Positions 12,193 to 27,100 of a DNA stretch of 64,000 bases are shown here, in pieces. How positions within the stretch are numbered: position 1 is the stretch's first letter; each line of letters starts with the position of its first letter. Origin of the DNA: Tanytarsus gracilentus (Eukaryota > Arthropoda > Insecta > Diptera > Chironomidae); the NCBI GenBank assembly GCA_038502055.1, contig JAXRKN010000043.1, forward strand, positions 868,001 to 932,000, read 5' to 3'. Below the pieces are notes generated by a model. The model did no database searches and was not told the DNA's origin. It saw only the letters and a list, made by a program, of their open reading frames with translations. The position numbers and the translations under genes are program-made.

Positions 12193-15100
12193 TGGCATCG
12201 GCACTAAAGTCTTGTCTTCGTAAAAACATCACGACGGATGAAAGTGCACCAGAAGAGCCTGAAACCGCACCGACGACAATGGAAGATGGAAGTTCCAAGA
12301 AAATTTTAAGTGTGAGTGCTTTTTCACCACTTGAGTTTCATATGTGTAACATTGAATTGAAGAAATTGTTTATCCAGAGATGAAGAAATATTGAATGTGA
12401 TTTTAATACTGAAGGGCTTACAAGTGGAGTTTATTGCTCTCAAATTAAAAGAGAAGAATGAAAGGATATAAATTTCACTGCTTGTAAATGAACTCAATTT
12501 TTAAGGATTTGAATGTGATTAAATTTTGAATGAATCCTTTTGAATGATAAATTTTATGAGATTTAAAAGAGAAATTTTTGAATGATTTTTTTTTTGTATT
12601 TGTTAAATTTTAAGAAACATTTTTAGATTTCATGCCATCAGTTTTAGAAAAATTCAAATTTTTGGTGAAAATAATTTTTAAAGCCACCTAAAACCCTCTG
12701 ATTTTCCCATATAATCGATTGAATGTGATTTAGTTGAAAAATGACGAGAGAAAAATCAGAGTAAAAGAAAATTCGACATTCGTGGCTGTAAAAAGTGAGA
12801 TATATGCTCGTGACATTAATTCAAGTTGAAATATTACATTCAGTGAATGTCACAATGAACCAGAGCGAAGTCGGATGATGTAACTTGATGCACAGCGATT
12901 CTGAGATCAATTTTAATTGAGTTATAACTCCATGTTCGTATATCGCGATTTAAATTTCGATTAATTGATGGATTCTGTCAATGTTCTCAACTTTCTCTCG
13001 ATCATTATCGATTTAAATTCTGAGAATCAATTTTCGTTTTAAAATCGCGGAATTCTAATCCTCGAGCGTAATCCTCGTTGTCTCCATGACTTTTTATATT
13101 ACTAGAATGTTTTCGTATATCAAGTAATGCGGAATTTATTTTTTAAATAGTTTTAAAAGATATTTAAAGAATTTTTTATGAGAAAAAATTATGTACAGAA
13201 AATTGTATTATGCGATGCCAATCTTCAATCACATATCTAAGTAACGATATTGAATTTCTGCATTAATTGTTGTCATGGAGAGGGTTGTGGTGGGTTTGTT
13301 GCTAATAAGGACGAAGTAGATGAGATTTCCTCCATTATCTACACCAAAATTGATTGATATGTCTCTAGATATGCGATGAAGTCTGAACTACGTGAGATTA
13401 ACTCAAATTTTCTTCTTTTTCTACTCCTTCTCTATTCCCTCAAAAGATTGATCGGGCCGCATTTCTATTATTGCGTGTTAAGAAGGCATTTAAGAAGAAA
13501 AGGCAACAACGTAAGGAGCGAAAGTGAGTATATAAAAAATTATTTTTTATTGTGCACTTTGAGATTTTATGCAAAGATAGTGGCGATAAAATAATAAATT
13601 AGAGTAACATGCCGCGAGGCACTAAATATTATGCTTCCTAATGGGCTTAAAAGCAAATTGTTATTGTTATGGTACTTCATTATTTTCCTGAGGGGTTTTT
13701 GAGAGAAATGTCTTTCAATGTTTTGAACAAAATTTACTTTAATTTATAAATAATAATTTTTTCAAATCGTGTAATTTAATTTCCGTCTGACATCAAAATC
13801 AATTTGCTCGATTATTCACACGATTTTATTGTCACCCCGTGATTGCTAACCAAAGTGTTGTGGTTTATTTCTATGCACACGATGGCTCGACATAGCTCAG
13901 ATGGAAACCCAACCACATGTCAATTTACGTTTAATTACACACATCATCACGTCCCAAGTAAATTAGATCCTAAATCAAATCGTTAACGGCTTGGAATTCA
14001 GACGAAAATGGATTTTGAGCTTAGACTTGAGAGACTGAGTGATTAATGGTTTATTTGTATTTTTGGCGAGGGTTTCTCACCCTGTTTTTTAAATATTTCG
14101 TTAAATTTTAAATTTTCACAAAAATTCATTTAAGCTGTAAACTTTAAAAAATTTCAAGTTCTTTAAAACAAATCTTAAAAAATGTTTTCCAACCCTTGTA
14201 TTTTTTCCTTAATTGAGGATTACACTGCTTTGTATGAGAATTGTTAAAGATAAACCCTAGGCTTAATTAATCACTCGTCACTATGGTGATAATTACAGTG
14301 CAACAAGAGAATTTCGATACCTTTTAACCTAAAAATTAAATTTCACCTTTTGCAAAGCTTTTGAATTTAATTTCATGAAATTCGAAAAGTTTCTCATAAA
14401 AAAATTCCAAATAGAGTCGTTAACGAGAATTTCCTCAACAACTTTCGAGTTAAATCATCTTGATTGAATTTTCAACCCTCAAAATTAGCTTTCTTTGAAA
14501 AATTTGAAGAAAAATATGTTATGTTGATAGAAGAAATTAGGTTAACAGTTAATTAAACACCAATTTTGTGAGAGGATTTCGCCTCAATTATGTGGGCTTA
14601 GATTGGACATAATTGTGTGGGTAAATGTGGTTGGATTAAATTAAGAATAGGAAAGAAGAATCTTCAAGTGCAAAAATCTTCAAGTGAAAATTATTTTATT
14701 CCAACTGATTAAAATTCTCCCACAATTTCCTAACCACTTTAAGTTGAGGAAACTGAACATCTGTGATAAGTGCAAGACAAATTGATAAATCAGATAATTG
14801 ATTCGAAAGCTTTTTGCGTCAAACATAAATTTACATCCGAAAATTCTTTCGCAGCAAAAGCAATTTTCATTCAATTTCACGAGAAATTCTTCATGCGATC
14901 GAGATTTTTCGTTTTATCCTCGATTCAATTTGCCTTATCGTGAAATTTCCCTCTCGACTTTTTCATGAGAGAATTTTTTCTTCCACCCGTTTCTTGAATA
15001 TTTGAATTATACATTCTCATAACTCAATAGTGAGTGCAGAAAAAAGTCTCGCTTAAATCCCGTGAGGCATCAAAGATTTTCAGATTGATATCGATTTTCA

Positions 15101-18100
15101 ATTCTGAGTTAAGAAGCTTTCAGCTGACGAAGAAGAAATCTTGACTTTACGCATAAAAACTCACTCGAAGTTGTGAGGATAAACATTTTGTAATAAAAGC
15201 TTCTTTTATAAATCCAACAATCAACGTGCCATAAAGAAACAAACGTCATAAAGGCGTGGAGCATTTAAGGGGATGGTTCATAAATTAAAGCATCAACAAC
15301 TCATGAGGATTAAAAATTTATTGGCTGATGTATTTTTGAATTAAGTCGTTAATATTTCATCTTAATTTCTTAATTTTTCCAGCCTTCTTCTTCAAAATGC
15401 TGAAAACAACAACAATGACATAAAATGGAAAAGAACTCCGCCACTCTCCAGATCCAAGACACTGCCGGACTTACTTTCTCGTGACCATGAGGGATTCATT
15501 CCGATATTCAATAAAGGTGAAATTTATTGCTTCTCCGCCCAAAACGCATTACTCATACTGCGAAAAAATTTCTCTTTCCTCTAGATCTGCCCGCACCATG
15601 TAAAGTATTTCCAAAGGCACCCAAATTCGCACTCACCATCGATGATATTCCGCAACAGCATTCGACGGAATTCATCCGGCGAAAATCATCGGGAAGCTCG
15701 GTTAATTCGAATAACTCTGCAATTGAGCCGCATATCTATGAGTTTCAGGAAAATGAGAAGCATGCTGAATCCTCGTTAGTGCTCAGGTTAGTATTGAAGG
15801 AATTTTCACGTTCTCTTTTGCATATTTTGGGTTGGAAAAAAATTCGATTGAAATGCGAATCACAAGCACGTTGATGAAACAATTTAAATGAGAGTTTGAA
15901 AAAAAAATTGAAACTTTTTAAGCTTTCCAAGGATTTTTTTAAGCTTTTGAACTTTACATAAAACTTCAAAGAAGAAAAGCTTCAATAAAAATTTCCTGAA
16001 ATAAAATTAAAGTTTAAAAATAGCTTTTTTGAATTCACAAAAATTTATTAATTATTTTACTTAAATGTTTTTCAGAATTCCATCCTACAGTAACATCCCA
16101 TGCTCGGAACCCTCACAAAAACTTCAAACTTCCGCCAACAGTACGTTTTATCGATTTACACAACTCCTTAACAATAACAAACAGCTGCCACCGCCATCGG
16201 GAGATGAGCGACGAACATCATGGGATAAGAGGTAAAATTCGCGGCAATTAATACAATTTAACTCTCGAGTAATTAAAGTTTATCTTCATTTTTTTCCGTG
16301 AGGAAAATTTAATTAATTTGCGAGCGCTCAAAAGAATGAAATTTAGGTCAATGACATTACACTCAAGCACCAAGTGTGTTTTCGTTAAGCACATTTAGCT
16401 TTTTAAAGCCATCATTATCTTAATTCTTTTCCCGTCTGTTATTTTCTAGGGGCCAAGAGAAGATGCCGCGCTCGTCGAGTATCGACTCAATGGTCGATGT
16501 CGTGTGGAATAATGAGATTGAAGTGTCTTCCTTGCCAAAGCTCTTGATTGCCCAAGAGTCAACAAATCGGAGAGAAAGTTTACTGAGTCCACGCCGCACA
16601 AAGCAAAAGCAATCGCGTGGCATCAATTGTAAGTAAACCGTTTTATGTGCGCACAAGGTGAAATTGAAACGAAATTGCATTGAGAGCTTTTACATCGATA
16701 TTTAAGCAAAACTTTTTTACTTAACTCCTTTTTCACGGAAGACTTTCTTTTCCGGATGTTTTATGATTAGATAAATTATCATCAATATCCACTCGGAAAT
16801 GTCGTGTCATAAACAACTTCTTCTTGTTGTGCTATTTCACCTACTTTTTCGTACCCTCCTGAAATTGTTCACGCATAAAAGCAGCCCTTCAAATATATAC
16901 TTAATTTATTCCGTCTTTGCGTGGGTAAAGCAGCCTATGACGTAAACCCTCAAATTTGTCACTTTTTTATGAGGGCACTTCGAGAAAAAATTGCAAATTC
17001 TTAAGCGCTTCATAAAAGAACTCCGACACAATTTACGTGGAAATAGAGTAAAAGATGCAATAAGCATTTCTGAATAGAAAAAAATGTGAGTTTAACTACT
17101 TTAAAAAGTTGAGCACTTAGTAATCATTTTTGTTAAATCAACTTTTTATGTGAAATTGGCGTTCTAGAAATTGAAACGATGCAATTTTTTCTTTGCATTA
17201 AATTGCACACTTAAAAAATACATTTTGTTGAGTTGTAAAATGTTTATCGATTGGTTTAGGCTTTAAACTGATTCGAGAAAATCTTTAAATTCTTCGTGTC
17301 AAAAATTTAAGGAGGAATAAATTTTTTCTTGAAATTCAACCGTGATTGCAAAAAATAATTTAAAGTTTTGCAATTTCCTTCCTTAACTAATTTAATGTAA
17401 AATTAGCACGCCAAACCTCAGCAACCATTTTTATTTGATTATAAACCCCAAAAAATAAACTTTCATGTCATGTGCAAAGCTCGTTAAATTTTATTCTCAT
17501 GCTTTTTCCAAAAATAATTTTAAAATTGCTAAAAAAACTTTACAAATGATTTTCGGATGCACAAACATGTGCTTTCAACATGGAATGAAATTGCACCTCA
17601 TTCAACTTTCTTCATGTTGTAAACGATATTCTAACATTGAATTGTACTTTCCTCCTCCGTAAACTCACATATTTCCTGTTTTTGTTTCATGCATTTGAAT
17701 TATTCAGCGAAAGCAAATTTTTATACAGAGAATAAAAATTGTGAGGAAAAAAACTTTTGTTTTTCTGTATGAGAGCGAGTATTTGAAAATGAAAAGTAAA
17801 TACTACATGAACAACAACAGCGAGGAATTTGACGCCGCTGAACATGATGATCTTGACGATTTATTGTTGAGGGTGAAATGATTTTTTTAAATGCATGTGT
17901 CGGAATGTTTTTGTTGTTGTGCAAAAAGTGCTTTTGTAAAATGTCAATTGTGAGGAAAATAAATGTGCAGAAAATTTCTAAGGTCAAACCAACATGACGT
18001 TGTAAACATAAATTATTAAAAATAGCTGAAAAAGTTCAATTTTCGAAAGACTCTTTATTAAATTTTAAACGCAATTTTCCTCTCAGCAGGTGTAAAGTGT

Positions 18101-21100
18101 TTTCGGCCATTTTCCTAAACTTTGTTATTTCTTTCACCCCATCAAACGCTCGCACTCGCTGCATAAGCAATTAGAAAAAAGTTCACGCGAAACCTAAAGT
18201 TTTTTTTGTAATTTTCAGCACATTCACATCTTTTCCTTTTCTCGGTTGAAGTCACAACAATTTTTTCATTCCCCGTTCTGACTTTTCTTCAATTTTTTTT
18301 ATCGTTTGGGGAGCGAGTGAACACACATAGGATGAAATGATATGATGATTGTCGTCATGATTATCGTCGTTATAGACACTGCCAGAAGGGTTCGTCATGT
18401 GGAATAATTTTTCACGTGAACGCAAAAGTAATTGAAAATTATTAAAGTTCTCTTGATCATTTATAGTAAACATAAAAAAGTTTAATTTTAAAAAATTTAA
18501 ATTTAAATTTAAAAGTTATTAACGAATTCACACCCAAAATTAACTTTCTCAAATTTTATTATCTCTTATTTAAATTTAGAGTTTTCTTCGAACGATTTAA
18601 ATAATTTCGCCTAGCCACGTGGTAGGATGCTTAAATTATCTCGATACCTTCTTCGAAAATTGTCTCAAAATATTTTTTCCCCTATAAACCAGAAAAGCTT
18701 AATCGACAGGAAGGTTGGCAGGTGTCTAACCTTAAATAATTTCAAATGATCCGGTCTCATAATTCTATTTTGAGATTTGACGTAAAAGATTTTTTTGGAT
18801 CCTATTAACGACTTAAAAGCTGATAATATCGTAAAAGGTCGCAAGCTTTTTCCGATTTCATGTTCTCGCGTAAATTGCGAGGGAAGAAGAAGAACTTTTG
18901 CACGTGAAATTTTTTTTATGTTTATTGGAAAATTGTCATAAAGATCTTCGATCAAAGGTTGTCGCGTGTAGTCCTAGGAATGTGATTCCATAAAAAGTCA
19001 CTTTACACGCGCGCGTCATGTTTTTAAAAGCGCGTAAAAAGTCTGAAAATCATCGTCATGTGTCTATTCGTGATGAGGTTGTGAATAAATTTTCCCCTTA
19101 CCTCAATTTCTCATTAAATGCGGACAAAGTAAAAGCTCGTGGGATTTTTTTATTATTAACACACTCTGACGAAGTTACAAATTCTCAACGTCACTCTGAC
19201 GACGTCATAGACGGTGATAAAATAATGCACAGCAAGTGCCTTTAGTTTCCAACATTTTGTGTATAATCGAATTATTTTATGCGAGGATGATGAAAGCGTT
19301 AAGCTGAATTAAATCCTTAGGAAACATGAAAGGAGAAAATTTTTAATGTTCATCAAGCTGCTGTGAGGCTTCTGTGTTGCGTTGTTATAATTTTTTTACG
19401 CAGACTTTTCCCGTCTGAACTTTTGTTAAAAAATTATTGGAAGTTTTGAATGTTTCTTTTAAATTTATTATTATTAAACGTGACTTGACTCGTTTAATCT
19501 AGCTTTAGAAGATACCTTCAGAAGATACATATCATAGTCAAGTTCTCTGAGACAAATATTTTACATTCAGTCAGACATTCTCACAGCACAATTTACAAGA
19601 TATTCATTTAGAAAATTCACCCTTTTTACTCGACAACCGTTTCTTATTTGCCTTTTCATCCTCTCTGACTGCTGCTCTTTTAATATTCTATAATTAGCGC
19701 GTAAAAAGTTCCTTTTTCTGCTTCTTTGAGCATAAGCTTAAAAGTAATGAAGTTCTAAATTCTATTTTTATGCAAACACACATAAATTTTCATTCGGGAA
19801 AACATCCGGATGTATGTAAAAGTCAGAGTCAAGGATAGAACGCTGATACTTAAAAAATGTTCCAACATGAATTTAAATTTATTCTCGATTGTCGCACCCA
19901 CTCATGTATGTTTGCATGTTTATTTATGGAGAAAGGTCGTCGACCATCAATCAAGCATAAGACTTTTTGTCATATGTCAGAGTGAAGGTAAAAAATATTG
20001 GTTTTCCCCTTTTCAAGTTGATTAAAAAATTCAACTAAGTGGAAAGTTTTTCACAGCGGGATTTGAATAATTTTTAATGCTGAATTTCCTCAGAGAACTT
20101 TCAATCCCACGATAAAAATATTTTCGTATCTCATAAAATTTGCTTTTGAATTTAAAATATTTTTTTGAACGAAATGATTCGAAATATTTTCAATCTTTTT
20201 AAACGACCTCGTGAATGTTATCAATTATTAATTTTACAACTGGAGGAGAAAAATTTCCGTAACTCTTTACGATGTAAATGTGAGAGGAAATTCACTCAGG
20301 CGGAAAAAATATGATGACAGTCATGAAAATTTTTAATTTTTATATTTATATTAAATTTTATCTTTAAAATAAGTTTTTCATAAAAGCAAAAATTAGAAAA
20401 TTTCGCCTGGCACTTGCGACAGTTTGTTCACCTCATCACTTTATTTTATCTCCATTTTCCACATGAATAAACTATTTGTAAATTGTTTATTATTGAAAAT
20501 AATCGAACGAATAAAACTTATTTTAAATTGACACAGATTGAAAGTGAAAAGAAGTCAAGAGATTTTTTTATCGTCAAGTTATTTTTATTTCAATTTAATT
20601 TTTCTTTTCATTTCATCATTTTTCGAGGGGTTAAAATGAATAAATGCAAAATTTTGTCGACTACGAAAAGGTTTATTTGAGTAATCGTATTTTTTGTGGA
20701 GGCCAGATGGAGCGGAAATTGAAGCCCTAATAAAACCGTCTACAAATTTATATTTTAATTGGACACAAAACGAGATGGAAGTAAAAACTTTTTAGGGTTT
20801 CTTAACATTCTTAATTTTTTCCTTTGTTCATTTAAACGGACATTCTGAATAATTTAAGTCTTATTGACCCAATTGAGGCGATGATGACTTTATTTTATGG
20901 TGGAGAAGAAGTTGTTAATTGAATTTTAAGTGTCTAAAAGTTTTTATGAAAACTTTTCAAATAAACGTTTTAAAAAAGCTCTAGAATGTTCACTCAATTT
21001 TTACGACGCCTCAAAATTCTTCGACATGTCTCAATTAACGATTATGTTGACACCTAAATATATTTTGGAAATTTAATTAATGAAACCTGCCGCTCGGATG

Positions 21101-24100
21101 CCTCATAAAATTACTGGGTTTAATTATTTTTTTCTTTAGGCCATTAAACCTCTCTTCCTCTCTCTCTCACTTTTTACGTCTGACCACTTTTATGGTTTTC
21201 AATTTTTTTGGGTCATAAAGCATCTTTTTGTGAGAAAAAATCTAAATCTAATTATTTTTTAGGGCTTTTGAAAGTCTTTAGAGAGATTTAACAAAAGTCA
21301 AAGTTTTATTGACTTTTGAGGTGTTTTCGAATTCTTTAGAACTTTCGAATCACTGCGATGCCTTTGTTGAGCTTTTTATGAGGTGTAAATCAAGTATTTT
21401 GCTGTGTCACGAGGAGTTTAAGGTTAATTAAAATTGGAAATTCATGAGTTGACTGAAAAAAGGGTTAAAAAGTAATTTTTCAAAATTAATTTCACACAAT
21501 CCGTGAGAAGAAGCGGATACAACTTTTTTGCCGGCATTAACTAATTGTCTCATTATTTCAATGTTCCGTGAAGCTACGAAAGCGTTAAAAAGTTAGACAA
21601 AATTCAATTTACATTCCATGGAGCATATTTTACAATCTCCAACAGCTTAAATGTGTATTCGCGATGAAGAGAAAACGAGAAGCTCTCATTGTGACATTAT
21701 AAAAGTTTTTTATTGTTAGGCTGAAAAGCAATTTCCTGTCCATAGACATTTATTTATGTTCTCTTCTAATTCACCTCGATATAGTCTTGCTATTATTGAC
21801 CTCCTTTTTCCCGAAATTTAATTTTGAAGTTTTTTCTAATGGTATAAAAAAGTTGCTATTTAGATTAAAAAAAATTTTAATGTAAAATTTAAGAAATTCT
21901 ATTTTTTCAAAATTTTAATTTTAAATTTTTTTATAAAAAATATTTCAAAGCATTTTTACAAAATATAAAATAAAATTTTAAGTCCTCAACCCTTGCATTT
22001 TTATGGCACTGTGTATTAGGATAAAATAAAGCTAAAAGGAAGAAGTCAAAGTACTTTTTCTAGCACGTTTAAAAGAGTAAGAAGACTTAAAGAACTTCCT
22101 TCCACATACAGTCAAGAGAGTCATGAAAGCTAAAGGAAAGCACAAGCTGCATATTTATGAGTTCAAGCTATTTTCTCTTCCTTTAAACATGCTCAAAGTG
22201 AGAGTAAATTTTTGTGTACACGGAAATGCCATGTCGGTATAAATAAATAAAATTTTGCTCATTCTTCATCGACATTCTTGACTAGCCATTCGATGTCGCG
22301 CCTTAGGTCAACCTTCTTTTTTCTGGCAATCACGTAAGGGATGGAAAGCTTTATAAATTCGATCGGCAAATTAAATTTTTAAATTTTCACCCCTGAATCT
22401 CGTTTTGACCTTTCTTTTTATGCGTCACGCGCTAATGAACTTTGAAAAAGTCGATAAAAAGTGTAAAGCAAAATGAGAATGGCAGAAAAAATCTCCCAAA
22501 CGTCCTATTAATGGCCGTTCCTATCGATGCGGAGCGACGATAATTAAATCTTTCACCATATAATTGCTCTCAATATGCTAGAACTATAGTGGACACATTG
22601 TGTCGGGCTTAAAGTAATTAAAAGTTAATATAACAACAAAATTTATTTCTCCCTACAGCACTTTTCTCGAACGTTGAACACAATATGATGGATAAAGTGC
22701 GAACGATGCTGGACAATACTGATATTGATGTTAATTGTCTCAATAGTGATGGCCTAACGTCATTGGATATTGCTGTGTTAATGAATAATGTCCAAATGAC
22801 AAGGCTGCTACTGCAATATGGTGCTCTACCCGGTGCTCAAGCGGCCGATAATCTTGGAAATTACTTAAACTCGTTAATTTACGACGCAGAGCTCAAATTA
22901 CATCACTTAGCGTCGTTTAGTGAGAGCGCAGCCCAACAAAATCTCAACACGCGCGCATCCTTTTCGAGCATCATTGGATCAACGAGTCAGTCGTGCACTG
23001 GGACAGAAACTGAACGGCAAATGGGTGTTTGGGAGCGACGAATACGTGGACTCAGGCGCTTACTGCGAGGATGGCAATGCATAGAAATTCCATTTCCACC
23101 AATTACATTTTCAATTGGTAAAAATTTTACGTGCAATCCCTTGCGGGTTTCTCGAAAATTGTTTCATGCATTTTTTATCTCTATCTATAATAAGCATGAC
23201 ACAACTTCCGAACAATCCACACATGTCGCAAGATTAAATTTTTTTCTACTTCATTTCCTCACTCACTGCCAGATGTCATTGGAACGAATTCCGTGATGGT
23301 GAAAATTCTCGAACTGTTGTCAGATTGTATATGTACAAAGTTTAAGGGTAAGCTACTGATTTTAATTGAGCAAACTTGGACATATGACTAAGCATGTGTT
23401 GAGAGAAAATTTATGGACCATAATATGAAAAATTGCTGTCCAATTTTGTCTTTAATTTATGTATAACAAAAATATTTTGTGAGCTTTAAAAATTACAATA
23501 TAATAAAAAGTTTTTTTCCTCGAAAAAACTTGAAGCTCACAACTTTAAAGTCCTCTCACTCACTTTTCAAACCTAATTTTATTTTATTGCTTCACAGTTC
23601 AATGGTCGAGTCGCGAGGACTTTGCATTAATAATTGGCGAACGACTCGTAACTGAATGGAGTATTTTTCAAGGAAAAATGGGAGCAAATTTGCACATAAA
23701 CGAACTAATCCAAGGACGTCGTTACTACTTTCGAGTGTGCTCTGGCAATGCGAAAGGATTTGGAGATTTTATCAACTCGAATCCAAACAGCATAATTCCG
23801 TCCTCGTGGCGAGATATTGAGAATAAAGAGCCGAGATTTGCTGGCAAAGCGAAAATGCTTGATGAACTTATGAGGGCTGTTCGGCTCTGTAGGCCGGAAG
23901 ATGCTTGCGAAATACCAGAATCGTCAGCATATCTGCGGCGCGTGCCGAAGAAGAAAACTTCAATCAAACAACTTTTTTCGGCGACATCCAAATTTCAACG
24001 AAACCTACAAAAACGCAGCATTTATTTGGCATCGATACTTTTTTGTGATGACAAAATTCTCGTGACAAGCGAGGACTTTATTCCAGTCATAGAAATCGAC

Positions 24101-27100
24101 GACAGTTACCCGAGCAATTTCAACAACGATTATTATTGGCTGATGAAGGTAAAACTGACTTTTATTTCATACTCACTGATGCTCACATGTGTGTACAATC
24201 TATGTCCATCAATTTCAATCAAATGTTCATTTTTTTAAATTGGTTTTTTATTTTGATGACCTTTTCAATTTTTGCTGATACGACTTCACTTCGATATACT
24301 CGTGATTGAACTAAGAACAAATTATTTTTGAAAAAGTTCCAAATTTAAAATTAAAAACTTTCAAAAAGTTCAGAATAGAAACCCACATGTAGGTTTCGAT
24401 AATTTTTTAAATCTCTAAAAAAATTTATCTCCTTATTTGAAGCACTTGTCATAATTATAAAATTAACTTAATAGTTGATCCAAACTCATATTGCACATAA
24501 AAAACTATTTCTCATCGTTGACATTTTCTCATGCTTATCGTTCTCTTTCTCTCCTTCTCCTCCCCTCAAATGATAGATTTCCTGCACATGGGACGATGTG
24601 AAATTACTACGAGTGGATATGGAAAAGAAGACAACGTCAGCCATACATTTTCGAACGAAACTGTTAACAGCAATTTATCAAATGCAATCTGCACTCGGAA
24701 TTACTGATCTAGGTCAGTTTTATCATAAACCCCTGAGAGACTCGCACGGAACGGTTGTTTTGAGTTGCATTCTGAATGTGAAGGTAATTTTCTTTAAAAT
24801 ATTTTTTTGAAATTATGAGGTGAAGCAACCCTAGCACATTGGTACGAATTGAACACGAAAAGCGTCATGAATCGAAATTGTGAAGTCCCGATTTAGGTAA
24901 AAGTTTTAATTATTATGAATCTTTGACACTTGCTCTATCGTTTTGATTTACTTTTAGGTCTCTAAAAGAGCAAGAATGCATAGTAAATTGCCTTCAAACT
25001 TGACCCCTCGAAGACTTTTAAAAAGATTGATTTTTTTGTTTCTCATTTTTTTCATACTTGCTATAAGAGCAAGTCCAGTATTAAAGATTTACTCAGCAGT
25101 AAATGGTCAAAAGTTTAGGTTAAAAATTTAAAAAAAATATTTAAAGAAGAGGAAGTGCTTATAAATGGTGTTTCAAAAATGTCAAAACACCCATTCACTT
25201 AAATCGTTCTACACTTAGTGGAACCAAAAGGAACTACTAATTGAGTACGAAGCTATGTAGACAAAAGATAGACAAACGCATTGTATAAGGTTTGGTCTGC
25301 ACCTTTTTGCACCTAAGCGAGATATCTTACTTTAAAAATGACACAAATTTCACCATGTTTACCACCATTCGTATCAAAATTGCGTAAAATTGAGTTTTCG
25401 TCAAAAGTAACCTTTGAGTTTCATACGTTTAGTTTGAAATTAGTGGTACTCAAATAGGACATTACTATGTATTATAATTTAAATAGTCACTAAAAATTTA
25501 AATTAAAAGAACTTTTGCTTATTTCTAAGACCCTTCCATGTGAAAAAATAATGATATTTAATGTAAAAACATTAGATTAAAATTCAACGGAAGAGATTCT
25601 TTTTTGAGAGGTCTGATGGACTTTTTAAGGTTGAATTTAGATAAAAAGTCTTCAGTAAACTTCCAGAAAGTTATTCATGATGATTAAAAGCATTTTTCGT
25701 ACTCATGACGCTTTTCGTGTTCAATTCGTACCAATGTGCCTAGGTTGAAAGCATACTTTTTCAATAATTGCAACGTTGATTGAAATAAAGAAGAAGTCTT
25801 AAGTGCCATGACAGCAAGTAATAACTTTTTTCAATTTATTTCAACTCAATGACTTCACCTAATTATTGTTACATTTTCTGATGAAAATCATTCCAATATC
25901 GCTCGCATGAATCGCTCTTAATACAGAGAATTCCATTAGAGGAAGAAACTTTTTGTGAGCTGTGTAAATAGAAATTTTCCTATTGACTTTAATGCTCCAA
26001 TTAAAAAGCAAATATCATGTACATGAAGTAAATCGCAAATGGTTATTAATAAAATCTCTAAATGCCACGTGATCGAACCAATAACATGTTTTTGATGTCG
26101 GGTGATTTATTATCGAATGTAAAATGCCTCCCGCAACTTTTGCGGTCATTGAATGATGGATTAATTAAAGTGTTATTGATTCGGTGGCATTTTAAGGATT
26201 TTTGTTAATGTTTTACTAATTAATTAAATTTTAAAGGATTAAAAAAGAGCTTTAAAGCTTATTTAAAAATTATTTTCGAAACTTTCTCAATACGATACAC
26301 TTTTTTGTTGACCACACGTCCTTAAGTAAAAATGGACAGAAAAAAATTAAAACTTTTCTTGTCCTCCTCTCTTGTGAATTTGTCAGCAACCACGCAATTC
26401 TTTACATGGCATTTTAATTTAAACTTTCTCAAACTTCATAATGTACAAAAAGGACAAAAATAAAATGGAAAACTTTTGTGACTTAATCAAAAAAAAATCC
26501 CCATGATTTTTTTATCACTCGTAACAACAAAAAAATATCAATAAATTCAAGGAGTGGACCAACTTCATTAATTTTAGATTTTTAAATAATTAATTAATTT
26601 TTTCTTCATCAACAGAATCCAAAAATATTTATGCTCAACTCCCGATGGGTGCCGTTAAATAAGTTACAAAAGAAAGTGTCGGTACTGCTGGAGGACAGCA
26701 CAATAAATGAAATACTGCTGAGTGGCATACATGAACAAATAAATTATTATTACGCATCAAATCTGAAATTGACACGCGGATTATATCTTGGCTATTTGAA
26801 AATGCACAGCTCGTTTGATACGATACAAGTCGTGGTGCCGCGGAAGACACCCAACGTGTTGCCGCATGCTCGAGTGCGAGAAAATCCTCACATCTCCGCG
26901 GAGGAATGGAATATCATTAAATCGAAAGACTCGTCGAGCATTAAAATTCCACTCTGCTTTGAGTCGCTTGCGGCATCACCGACACAAGCACAACATAACT
27001 TTCTTGAGAGCTTAAAATCATCGATTATTAGATTATTCCAATACCTTAGTATCACCTCGGAAGCGGCACTGCTTCATCGACTCTACGATGTCGAAGTGAT

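Larger units (their letters stand above)
24834..25739. mobile_element. Non-autonomous inverted-repeat DNA element in wake intron
   Basis: A perfect 37-base inverted repeat bounds the element: 24834-24870 (starting GCACATTGGTACGAATTG) and its reverse complement at 25703-25739. Both ends are flanked by the trinucleotide CTA (24831-24833 and 25740-25742), which looks like a 3-base target-site duplication. The 906-base unit has no meaningful open frame. It lies wholly in the intron between the exons ending at 24783 and starting at 26616. Terminal inverted repeats with a 3-base duplication suggest a MITE-like derivative of a cut-and-paste transposon; the superfamily is not certain. The outer flanks also share CAACC, so the true repeats may extend slightly. 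Confidence 0.82.

Noticed and set aside
12192..12311. Start of wake at a GTG codon at 12192
   Set aside because: GTG is not a plausible eukaryotic start here; the AG just before 12193 and the needed phase show an internal exon.
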